Positions 28,960 through 35,913 of a DNA stretch of 35,913 bases are shown here, piece after piece. The stretch spans positions 1 through 35,913 of the forward strand of contig JACPDR010000002.1 of assembly GCA_016183935.1 (NCBI GenBank). The letters are read 5' to 3'. The DNA is from Caulobacterales bacterium (GTDB lineage: Bacteria; Pseudomonadota; Alphaproteobacteria; Caulobacterales; Caulobacteraceae). The notes under the pieces were generated by a model. It worked only from the letters and a program-made list of their open reading frames with translations. It ran no database searches and was not told the DNA's origin. Each line of letters begins with the position of its first letter. Positions within the stretch are counted from its first letter, which is position 1. A program made the translations under genes and the position numbers.

Positions 28960-30176
28960 CAAGCGAGCCCGCCGAGGAATTTGAACAGGCTCAGCTTCTG
29001 CAGGTCGTTCCAGGTGGCGAACAACATCAATCCCGCCAGCAAAGCAAGACCGACGCGGTAGCCGACTTCCTGAACGTGCGCGGGGACTGGCCTGCGCGCC
29101 ACAGCTTCATAGCCGTAGAACAGAAGGTGGCCGCCGTCGAGAACGGGTATCGGCAACAGGTTCACGATGCCGATGCCGATCGACACCAGGGCCGCGAAGC
29201 TGAGGAAGGTCAGCGCCAGGTTGGCGGCCATCAGACCGGGATCGGGATTGGCCTCGACCGCCAGCCGGGTCACGCCGCCGGCCGCCTTGGCGATGCCGAT
29301 CGGGCCGTTGAGCAGATCGCCCGATTCCTTGCCGATGAAGATGCGGCCGATGTAGGTCGCCGTCGTGCCAACGGTGGCGCCGATCATTTCAACGCCCTTG
29401 CCGGCGGCTTCGACAGGATTCAGCCGGCGGAACCGGTAGTCCGCGCTGACGAGCGGGCCCAGTCCCAGGCCGATGCGGGCGATACGTACGCGGCCGGCGA
29501 GTTCGTCGTTCTCGAGGCGGCGCACCGGGGTCGCGGTCAGGGTCACCGGACCGTCCGCCCGCTGGACGCTGAAGGTCAGGGGATCGCCGGCGCTCATCAT
29601 CACGAGGCGGGTGACCTCGGCGCCGTCCTCGACCGGCCGGCCGTTGACGGCCACGATCAGGTCGCCGGGGCGGAAGCCAGCGGCCGCCGCGGGCGTGCCT
29701 TCGCTGACGGTGGCCACCCGGGGCGCGAAGGTCCGCTCGCCGATCACGCTGAACAGGACGGTGAACAACACCATGGCCAGGACGAAGTTGGCCGCCGGTC
29801 CGGCCGCCACGATCAGGGCGCGCTGCCAGATCGGCTTGAAATGGAAATAGTCGCGCTCGGCGCCGGGGCCGTTCTCGGCGATGACGCGCTGGCGCAGTTC
29901 GTCCAGCCCCGCCTGGTCCGGCACGCTGGAGGCGTCGAGGTCGCCCGAGAATTTGACGTAGCCGCCCAGCGGCAGCCAGGCCATCCGCCATTCCGTGCCG
30001 TGGCGGTCGGTCCGGCCGAAGATGGTCTTGCCGAAGCCGACCGAGAACCGGTCGATCTTCACGCCGAAGGCGCGCGCGACAAGGAAGTGGCCCAGCTCAT
30101 GGATGGTGACGATGAACGTCAGCACCAGCAGGAACGGCACGATGTAGAGCAGCGCCTGGCCCAGGAAGCCCGTCAT
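28959..30176 (-). CDS. rseP: Site-2 zinc metalloprotease RseP
   Basis: Intramembrane protease that cleaves anti-sigma factors and remnant signal peptides in the inner membrane. The 405 residues have HELGH at 26-30 in the first helix, the conserved FSVGFGK and LPLGGYVKF loops, one clear PDZ domain (PAAAAGFRPGDLIVAVNGRP), and the second zinc motif LLPIPVLDGGHL near residue 345. E. coli RseP has two PDZ domains and 450 residues; the shorter, single-PDZ form is usual in Alphaproteobacteria. A GGAGG lies 13 bases before ATG 30176. Confidence 0.97.
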   Translation of the reverse strand: MTGFLGQALLYIVPFLLVLTFIVTIHELGHFLVARAFGVKIDRFSVGFGKTIFGRTDRHGTEWRMAWLPLGGYVKFSGDLDASSVPDQAGLDELRQRVIAENGPGAERDYFHFKPIWQRALIVAAGPAANFVLAMVLFTVLFSVIGERTFAPRVATVSEGTPAAAAGFRPGDLIVAVNGRPVEDGAEVTRLVMMSAGDPLTFSVQRADGPVTLTATPVRRLENDELAGRVRIARIGLGLGPLVSADYRFRRLNPVEAAGKGVEMIGATVGTTATYIGRIFIGKESGDLLNGPIGIAKAAGGVTRLAVEANPDPGLMAANLALTFLSFAALVSIGIGIVNLLPIPVLDGGHLLFYGYEAVARRPVPAHVQEVGYRVGLALLAGLMLFATWNDLQKLSLFKFLGGLA

Positions 30177-30199
30177 GCCGATATGATATCCTCCGCCGT

Positions 30200-31396
30200 T
30201 CAGGCCGCCGCGGCCAGACCCCGGACGATCGACTCCGCCTCTCGCCGCGCCTGCGCATCCACGGCCAGAGCCGCATCGCAGGCGTTGCGGGAACCGGAAT
30301 CCACCCCCGACGCCGTTACGCGCGACAAGGTGTCGGCGACGACTGCGGCAATATTGAGAAAGCCCAGCCGGCGGTCAAGAAACGCCAGGGCCGCGACCTC
30401 GTTGGCCGCGTTGAACACGATGGGCGCCGAACCGCCCGCCCGAAGCGCCTGCCGGGCCAGTCCGAGGGCGGGAAATTGCGCCTCGTCCGGCGCCTCGAAG
30501 GTCAGCCGGCCCAACGCCGGGAGGTCCAGCCGGGGCGCCGGCCAGGCGATCCGTTCCGGCCAGGCCAGGGCGCAGGCGATCGGCGTCTTCATGTCCGGCG
30601 GGCCCAACTGGGCCAGGGTCGAGCCGTCGACGTATTCGACGAGGCTGTGGATGATCGATTCGGGATGTACGACCACGTCGATGCGGTCGGCCGGCATGTC
30701 GAACAGATAGGCCGCCTCGATCGCCTCCAGCCCCTTGTTGGCCATGGTGGCGCTGTCGACCGAGATCTTGGCGCCCATGCTCCAGTTGGGGTGGGCCACC
30801 GCCTGTTCAGGGGTGATGTCGGCCAGCGACTCGCGCGGCATGCCCCGGAACGGTCCGCCGGACGCGGTCAGGACCAGCTTCCGGACCTGGTGCGGGGCGT
30901 GATGCGGGAACACCTGGAAGATGGCCGAATGCTCGGAATCGACCGGAATCACGCTCCCGCCCGCCCGGCGCACGCGCTCGAGCAGGGCCGGACCGCAGCA
31001 GACGAGGCTCTCCTTGTTGGCCAGCGCCAGGGTCGCGCCGGTGTCGGCCGCCGCCCAGGCGGAGCGCAGGCCCGCCGCGCCGACAATGGCGGCCATGACC
31101 CAGTCCACGGGCCGGGCGGCGGCCTCGATCACAGCCCCCTCCCCCGCCGCGGCCTCGACCCCGGTTCCGGCCAGCGCCTGCCGCAATTCGTCGAGACGGG
31201 CCGGATCGGCCGTGACCGCCAGTTTCGGCTTCCAGCGCCGGGCCTGTTCGACCAGCCGCGCGATATTGGCGCCGCCGGTCAGGGCCTCGACCTCGAACGC
31301 TCCGGTCCCGGCCGCCTCGGCCTGGTCCATCAGCTCCAGCGTCGAGGAGCCGACCGATCCGGTGGAACCCAGGACGGTGACGCGGCGCCGGATCAT
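30200..31396 (-). CDS. dxr: 1-deoxy-D-xylulose 5-phosphate reductoisomerase
   Basis: Converts DXP to MEP with NADPH, committing carbon to isoprenoids and thus to the undecaprenyl carrier made by UppS. ATG 31396 overlaps the cdsA stop (ATGA), giving 398 residues. NADPH loop [15 protein letters not shown] at 9-23; NKESLVCCG; metal/substrate site [11 protein letters not shown]; flexible loop [12 protein letters not shown]; and [21 protein letters not shown], all intact. Confidence 0.98.
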   Translation of the reverse strand: MIRRRVTVLGSTGSVGSSTLELMDQAEAAGTGAFEVEALTGGANIARLVEQARRWKPKLAVTADPARLDELRQALAGTGVEAAAGEGAVIEAAARPVDWVMAAIVGAAGLRSAWAAADTGATLALANKESLVCCGPALLERVRRAGGSVIPVDSEHSAIFQVFPHHAPHQVRKLVLTASGGPFRGMPRESLADITPEQAVAHPNWSMGAKISVDSATMANKGLEAIEAAYLFDMPADRIDVVVHPESIIHSLVEYVDGSTLAQLGPPDMKTPIACALAWPERIAWPAPRLDLPALGRLTFEAPDEAQFPALGLARQALRAGGSAPIVFNAANEVAALAFLDRRLGFLNIAAVVADTLSRVTASGVDSGSRNACDAALAVDAQARREAESIVRGLAAAA

Positions 31397-32208
31397 GACC
31401 CCGCCCCGAACAGCACGAACAGCAGACGGCCGCACGCCACCACGACGACGGCGAACATCAGCCCGTCGACCCGATCCAGCAGGCCGCCGTGGCCCGGGAT
31501 CAGCTTGCCCGCGTCCTTGACGCCGTAGCGCCGCTTGAGGGCTGATTCCCAGAGATCGCCGGCCATGGTGGCCAGCGCCGCCCCGAGACCCAGCACCCCG
31601 CCCCAGACGGGTCCGATGCCCATGTCGAGGAAGGTCGCCAGCAGCACGCCGGCCGCGGTCCCGGCCGCCAGTCCGCCGATGAAGCCGGACCAGGTCTTGT
31701 TGGGCGAGAAGCGCGGCCACAGCTTTCGTCCGCCGATCAGGCTGCCGACCAGATAGGCCATGATGTCCGAGGCCCAGGCGATAATGAAGGCCGAGACGGT
31801 CCACGCCAGACCGCTGGCTTCGGTTCCGTTGCGGAGCCAGATCAGCAGCACCGCCGGCCAGCCGAGATAGAGGACGCCATAGGCCGCATCCAGCGCCTCC
31901 TGGCCGCGGCTGCGTGCGAACAGGCCGGCGGCGGCGGCGCAGAAGACCAGCATCACCAGGGCCAGCGACAGCTGCTCGACATGAGCCGAGATCACCGCCG
32001 CGAACAGGCCGAAGGCGACAGCCCCGGCCATGACCCGCCAGGCCGGCGCGGCGCTCATCATCGCCCACTCGATCGCCAGCAGCGCGCAGGCCAGCAACAT
32101 CAGGGCGAGGAACCACAGGCCGCCGGCCCAGATGGCGAGGACCGCCGCCGGAGCCAGCACCACGGCCGACGCGGCCCTGAGGCCTATGTCACCGGCCCGA
32201 ACCGCCAT
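31393..32208 (-). CDS. cdsA: Phosphatidate cytidylyltransferase
   Basis: Makes CDP-diacylglycerol for phospholipid synthesis; polytopic inner-membrane protein of 271 residues. Several hydrophobic helices precede [17 protein letters not shown] and [12 protein letters not shown]. The CDS-family signature ([20 protein letters not shown] then GLLDRVDGL) lies near residues 212-242. ATG 32208 overlaps the uppS stop by one base, and its own stop overlaps the dxr ATG. Confidence 0.97.
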   Translation of the reverse strand: MAVRAGDIGLRAASAVVLAPAAVLAIWAGGLWFLALMLLACALLAIEWAMMSAAPAWRVMAGAVAFGLFAAVISAHVEQLSLALVMLVFCAAAAGLFARSRGQEALDAAYGVLYLGWPAVLLIWLRNGTEASGLAWTVSAFIIAWASDIMAYLVGSLIGGRKLWPRFSPNKTWSGFIGGLAAGTAAGVLLATFLDMGIGPVWGGVLGLGAALATMAGDLWESALKRRYGVKDAGKLIPGHGGLLDRVDGLMFAVVVVACGRLLFVLFGAGS

Positions 32209-32963
32209 CAGCAGGCCGCGAGCGCCGGGGTGGCCGACAAGCCCCCGAAGCGCCGGTCACGGTTGCGGTATTGTTCGACGACGTCGGCCAGCGCTTTCGG
32301 GCCGTAATCCGGCCACAGCACGTTCTGGAAGACGAGTTCGGCGTAGGCGGCTTCCCACAGCAGGAAGTTGGACAGCCGCTGCTCGCCGGAGGTGCGGACG
32401 ATGACGTCGACCGGCGGACCGCCGGCGGTCGACAGCCCCTGCCCCAGCGTTTCCTCGTCCAGCGGGCCGACGGCCTCGCCGGCGAGCACCCGATCCGCAT
32501 AGCGCCGCGCGGCGTCGACGATGTCGGCGCGGCCGCCGTAGTTGAACGCCACCTGCAGCAGGAATTTGTCGTTGTGGGCGGTCGTCTCCTCGGCCCGCTC
32601 GATGATGGCGACGATGTCGGCGGGCAGGCCGGCCCGGCTGCCCAGCACGCGAACCCGGACGCCCTCGCGCTCCAGCCGCTTCAGGTCGCTGGCGACATAG
32701 GAGCGGACCAGTCCCATCAGATCGGAGACTTCCTCGGCCGGCCGGCGCCAGTTCTCGGTCGAGAAGCCGAATACGGTCAGGCAGCGGATGCCGAGGGCCG
32801 GCGCGGCCTGCACCGTGCGCTTCAGCGCCTGCACGCCCTCCCGATGGCCGATGGCCCGCGGAAGGCCGCGCGCCTGCGCCCAGCGCCCATTGCCGTCCAT
32901 GATCAGGGCGACGTGGCGGGGCCCTTCAGACGCGGGCGGGGACTCGGGGGGTTCGACGGGCAT
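32208..32963 (-). CDS. uppS: Undecaprenyl diphosphate synthase (cis-prenyltransferase)
   Basis: Makes the C55 lipid carrier for peptidoglycan and O-antigen by cis-condensation of isopentenyl units. ATG 32963 gives 251 residues beginning MPVEPPESPP; an in-frame TTG at 32999 overlapping the frr stop would add 12 residues without homology. Motifs: HVALIMDGNGRWAQARG (catalytic Asp 23), GHREG, TVFGFSTENWRRP, NYGGRADIVDAAR, and the C-terminal DVIVRTSGEQRLSNFLLWE ending in FQNVLWPDYG. It is cotranscribed with frr upstream and cdsA downstream. Confidence 0.97.
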   Translation of the reverse strand: MPVEPPESPPASEGPRHVALIMDGNGRWAQARGLPRAIGHREGVQALKRTVQAAPALGIRCLTVFGFSTENWRRPAEEVSDLMGLVRSYVASDLKRLEREGVRVRVLGSRAGLPADIVAIIERAEETTAHNDKFLLQVAFNYGGRADIVDAARRYADRVLAGEAVGPLDEETLGQGLSTAGGPPVDVIVRTSGEQRLSNFLLWEAAYAELVFQNVLWPDYGPKALADVVEQYRNRDRRFGGLSATPALAAC

Positions 32964-32995
32964 GACCGGCGCGTATCCTACGGCAAAACGCGCCG

Positions 32996-33553
32996 TCAAA
33001 CCTGCATGATCTCAACTTCCTTGGCCTTCAAGGTCTCGTCGATCCGCTTGATGGCGGCGTCGGTGTCCTTCTGGACCTCGGCTTCCATCTTCTTCTGCTC
33101 GTCCTGGCTGATCTCCGAGGCCTTCTCGGCCTTCTTGAGATCGTCGTTGGCGTCGCGGCGGACGTTGCGGACGGCGATCTTCTGCTGCTCGGCGTATTTC
33201 CCGGCCAGCTTGGCCAGATCCTTGCGGCGCTCCTCGGTCAGAGGCGGGACCGGGATGCGCAGGGTCTGGCCGTCGACGATCGGATTGAGGCCCAGGCCGG
33301 CGGCGCGGATGGCCTTCTCGACCGGCGTGACCATGCTCTTGTCCCAGACGCTGACCGAGATCATGCGCGGCTCAGGCACGCTGATCGCGGCGACCGAGTG
33401 AAGCGGCGACATCGAGCCGTAGGCCTCGACCTGGACCGGCTCCAGCAGGCCGGCGTTGGCCCGACCGGTGCGCAGGCCGGAGAACTCTTCCTTCAGCGCG
33501 GTGACCGCCCTGTCCATCCGGTCGCGGTAGGTCTTGAGATCAGGCTTGGCCAT
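32996..33553 (-). CDS. frr: Ribosome recycling factor
   Basis: With EF-G, splits the post-termination ribosome. The standard 185 residues: [40 protein letters not shown] at the N-terminal helix and hinge, [38 protein letters not shown] in the long helices. It follows pyrH with a 29-base gap containing GAGAGAAAAG as a weak ribosome-binding site. Confidence 0.98.
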   Translation of the reverse strand: MAKPDLKTYRDRMDRAVTALKEEFSGLRTGRANAGLLEPVQVEAYGSMSPLHSVAAISVPEPRMISVSVWDKSMVTPVEKAIRAAGLGLNPIVDGQTLRIPVPPLTEERRKDLAKLAGKYAEQQKIAVRNVRRDANDDLKKAEKASEISQDEQKKMEAEVQKDTDAAIKRIDETLKAKEVEIMQV

Positions 33554-33582
33554 GGTCTTTTCTCTCGTTCTTTAATGGCTTG

Positions 33583-34326
33583 TCAGGCTGATTTAGCTTT
33601 TGAGGTGATCACCGTGAAGGTCCCCTCGCCGGTCAGGGTCTTGCGCAACGAGCCGTCCTCGCGGATCGAGAAGACCACGATCGGAATGCCCGAGTCACGC
33701 ATCAGGGCGATGGCCGAAGCGTCCATGACCTTGAGGTCCTTCGCCAGCACGTCGTGATAGGTCAGGGTGTCGTAGCGGGTCGCCGTCGGATCCTTCTTGG
33801 GGTCCGCGGTATAGACGCCGTCGACGCTGGTGCCCTTCAACAGGGCGTCGCAGCCCATTTCGGCGGCCCGCAGGGCGGCGCCCGAGTCGGTGGTGAAGAA
33901 GGGCGCGCCGACGCCGGCGGCGAAGATCACCACCCTTCCCTTCTCGAGATGGCGCAAGGCCCGGCGGCGCACATAGGGCTCGGCCACGGCGTTCATGGTC
34001 AGGGCGCTCTGCACCCGCGTCTGGACGCCGATTTTCTCCAGCGCCGCCTGCATGGCCAGGGCGTTCATGACCGTGGCCAGCATGCCCATGTAGTCGGCGG
34101 TGGCGCGCTCCATGTCCCCGGCGGCCTTGCTCAGCCCGCGGAAGATGTTGCCGCCGCCGATGACGAGGCAGATCTCGACGCCCTCGCGCGCCACCTGGGC
34201 CACGGCCTCGGCCACGGTGGCCACCGTCTTCATGTCGATGCCGTAGGGCTGATCGCCCATCAGCACCTCGCCGGAGACCTTCAGCAGGACGCGCTTGTAG
34301 CGGAACTCGGGCGGGGCGGCGGGCAT
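33583..34326 (-). CDS. pyrH: UMP kinase
   Basis: Phosphorylates UMP to UDP; hexameric amino-acid-kinase-fold enzyme, cytosolic, upstream of PyrG in pyrimidine supply. The 247 residues start [14 protein letters not shown], with [38 protein letters not shown] and [17 protein letters not shown] lies 6 bases before ATG 34326. It is the first gene of the long minus-strand run; in many genomes tsf precedes it, but here the upstream neighbour is RNase J. Confidence 0.98.
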   Translation of the reverse strand: MPAAPPEFRYKRVLLKVSGEVLMGDQPYGIDMKTVATVAEAVAQVAREGVEICLVIGGGNIFRGLSKAAGDMERATADYMGMLATVMNALAMQAALEKIGVQTRVQSALTMNAVAEPYVRRRALRHLEKGRVVIFAAGVGAPFFTTDSGAALRAAEMGCDALLKGTSVDGVYTADPKKDPTATRYDTLTYHDVLAKDLKVMDASAIALMRDSGIPIVVFSIREDGSLRKTLTGEGTFTVITSKAKSA

Positions 34327-34355
34327 GGGACGTCCTTGGGCGGAGGAATCGGCTC

Positions 34356-34383
34356 CTTATAGGAAGCCCCGCCGTGGGTTCAA
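34356..34383 (-). promoter_or_regulatory. Possible promoter for pyrH and the envelope run
   Basis: On the minus strand TTGAAC (34383-34378) and TATAAG (34361-34356) are 16 bases apart, in the 74-base gap between the RNase J stop and the pyrH ATG. The -10 overlaps an imperfect inverted repeat (GGCTTCC/GGAGCC). Confidence 0.42.
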
Positions 34384-34400
34384 AGGCCTCACTGCCCCGA

Positions 34401-35913
34401 TTACAGCCTCAGGATGACCGTCTCGACGATGGGGCGGCGGTCCCAGATCTGCTGGCTGGCCTTCTTGAGCGCCCGCGACACGGCCTGTTCGATGACCATC
34501 TCGTCCTGCAGCGCCTCGCCCTTCAGCTTCATCACCGCCGCCTCGGCCCGTTCGGCCAGATCGTCGAGGGCGTCGCCCAGCGGCGATTCCGCGTCGCCCG
34601 GCAGGCCGATGGCGCGCACGTCGATGTCGCTGACGATCTTACCGCGCCGGTCCATGGCGAAGCTGACGATCAGCACGCCGTTGGTCGAGGCGTGACGGCG
34701 CTCGTGCAGGGCCTCGCCCTGTTCGGTGACCAGACGGCCGCCGTCGACGTACAGCCGGCCGCTCGGCACCTCGTCGATGATCGCGGCGGGTCCGGGCGCG
34801 AGACGCACCATGTCGCCGTTGCGCGGCGTCACCGTCTCCGGCACGCCGATGTCCTTGGCCAGGTTGGCGTGCTCGGCCAGATGGCGGCGCATGCCGTGGG
34901 TCGGGACGGCGATCTTCGGCCGGGCCCAGGCGTACATCTGGCGCAGCTCCTCCCGGCACGGGTGCCCGGAGACGTGGATGCCGGGGTGGTCCTTCTCGGT
35001 GTAGATGCGCACGCCGCGGTCGGTCAGCTTGTCCTGCAGACGGCCGATCGACAGCTCGTTGCCCGGGATGACCCGCGACGAGAAGATGCAGTGATCGCCC
35101 TTGCTGAGCTTGATGTAGGGATGGGTGCCCTCGGCCACGCGCGACAGGGCGGCGCGGGCTTCGCCCTGACTGCCGGTGCACAGGTACAGGATCTCGTCGG
35201 CCGGCCAGACGCGGGCCTCCTGTTCCGACAGGAAGGGCTTGATGTCCTGCATCATGCCGACGGACTTGGCGGCGGAGGTGATGCGGTGCATCGACCGGCC
35301 CGCCAGCGATACGCGCCGCCCGGCGGCCTCGGCCGCGCGGATCACGCTGTCCATGCGCGCCACGTTCGAGGCGAAGCAGCCGACGGCGATCCGGCCCTTC
35401 AGCCCGCCGATCAGCTCGGCCAGGGCGTCGCGCACCGTGCCCTCGGACCCCGCCACGCCCTCGACGAAGACGTTGGTGGAATCGCAGACCATGGCCAGCA
35501 CGCCCTCGTCGCCGAGGCGGCTGATGGCGCCGGCGTCGGTGACCCCGCCGACGATCGGATCGTCGTCGATCTTCCAGTCGCCGGTGTGCAGCACCGTGCC
35601 CAGCGGCGTCTTGATCGCCAGTCCGTTCGGCTCGGCGATCGAATGGGTCATGGTGATGAAGTCGACCGTGAACGGGCCGAGATCGACCGTGCCGCCCAGC
35701 GGAACCTCGATGATCTCGACCTGGTCCAGAATGCCGGCCTCGCGCAGCTTCTCGCGGATCAGGAAGGCGGTGAACGGTGTGGCGTAGAGCGGCGCCTTCA
35801 TGCGCGACCACAGCCAGCCGGGGGCGCCGATATGGTCCTCGTGGGCATGGGTCAGGACGATGCCGCGGATGGTCTCGCCCTCGAGGAAGGCCGGGTCGGG
35901 CACGATGACGTCG
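34401..35913 (-). CDS. rnj: Ribonuclease J, N-terminus beyond window edge
   Basis: Metallo-beta-lactamase/beta-CASP ribonuclease for 5' exonucleolytic and endonucleolytic RNA processing. The frame is open to the right edge, so roughly the first 50-60 residues are missing. The metal motif THAHEDHIGAP is at the visible N-terminus. TMTHSIAEPNGLAI, LHTGDWKID and ALAMVCDSTN-like segment (VLAMVCDSTNVF) complete the lactamase site. The beta-CASP part has CTGSQGEARAALSR and SSRVIPGNE, then HVSGHPCREELRQM and VPTHGMRRHLAEHA. The C-terminal RNase J domain ends with KKASQQIWDRRPIVETVILRL. Confidence 0.95.
   Translation of the reverse strand, partial: DVIVPDPAFLEGETIRGIVLTHAHEDHIGAPGWLWSRMKAPLYATPFTAFLIREKLREAGILDQVEIIEVPLGGTVDLGPFTVDFITMTHSIAEPNGLAIKTPLGTVLHTGDWKIDDDPIVGGVTDAGAISRLGDEGVLAMVCDSTNVFVEGVAGSEGTVRDALAELIGGLKGRIAVGCFASNVARMDSVIRAAEAAGRRVSLAGRSMHRITSAAKSVGMMQDIKPFLSEQEARVWPADEILYLCTGSQGEARAALSRVAEGTHPYIKLSKGDHCIFSSRVIPGNELSIGRLQDKLTDRGVRIYTEKDHPGIHVSGHPCREELRQMYAWARPKIAVPTHGMRRHLAEHANLAKDIGVPETVTPRNGDMVRLAPGPAAIIDEVPSGRLYVDGGRLVTEQGEALHERRHASTNGVLIVSFAMDRRGKIVSDIDVRAIGLPGDAESPLGDALDDLAERAEAAVMKLKGEALQDEMVIEQAVSRALKKASQQIWDRRPIVETVILRL

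Noticed and set aside
26617..29061. 814-codon plus-strand open frame opposite bamA
   Set aside because: Mirror of bamA codons; composition dominated by Asp/Val/Ala/Gly with no domain pattern or signal.
32964..32999. TTG start for uppS overlapping the frr stop
   Set aside because: It would add 12 residues without family similarity; ATG 32963 is a normal start. Not fully excluded.

Overview
The window is a dense, high-GC, almost entirely coding stretch of an alphaproteobacterial chromosome, most likely from the Caulobacterales (Caulobacter/Brevundimonas/Phenylobacterium type). Three things point there: the order of housekeeping genes, which matches what I recall for that order; a lexA gene preceded by direct-repeat GTTC-N7-GTTC operators, the alphaproteobacterial SOS box; and LpxI rather than LpxH in the lipid A cluster. 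The genus is not certain. I see no phage, insertion sequence, CRISPR array or integrase. It is core chromosome with a few lineage-specific genes set between conserved blocks.

Layout. 1-2400 (minus): rlpA, tmk and holB, the last cut by the window edge. 2497-2586: a tRNA-Ser(UGA). 2.7-4.55 kb (plus): three exported proteins, namely a 50-residue lipoprotein, a secreted protein with a ~59-residue repeat, and a fasciclin-domain lipoprotein. 4.56-7.56 kb (minus): tpiA, secG and pyrG. 7.7-14.3 kb (plus): a PpiD/SurA-like periplasmic folding factor coupled to trpE, then trpG-trpD-trpC and an unidentified two-helix membrane protein; a 65-residue membrane protein runs antisense between trpE and trpG. 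14.3-20.0 kb: lexA with two SOS boxes, comEC (minus), gltX and gltA. 20.04-21.55 kb (minus): a flavin-dependent halogenase-like protein. 21.6-34.3 kb (minus): one long envelope/translation run, read 5' to 3' as pyrH, frr, uppS, cdsA, dxr, rseP, bamA, skp/ompH, lpxD, fabZ, lpxA, lpxI, lpxB, mostly with start-stop overlaps. 34.4 kb to the edge (minus): RNase J, missing its N-terminus.

How the genes work together. The long minus-strand run combines nucleotide and translation housekeeping (pyrH, frr), lipid carriers and precursors (uppS, cdsA, dxr), outer-membrane protein assembly (bamA, skp), envelope stress proteolysis (rseP) and most of the early lipid A pathway (lpxD, fabZ, lpxA, lpxI, lpxB). 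The trp genes supply the first steps of tryptophan synthesis; trpF, trpB and trpA are not here. Promoters visible before trpG and gltX place the transcription start at or next to the ATG, which suggests leaderless mRNAs.

No wholly new multi-gene system is convincing here. The items most worth a second look are the lone halogenase between gltA and lpxB, the AT-richer membrane protein between trpC and lexA (where I recall moaC-moeA in relatives), the paired SOS boxes, and the repeat-bearing secreted protein. All functions are assigned by reading motifs and gene order; no database search was possible.
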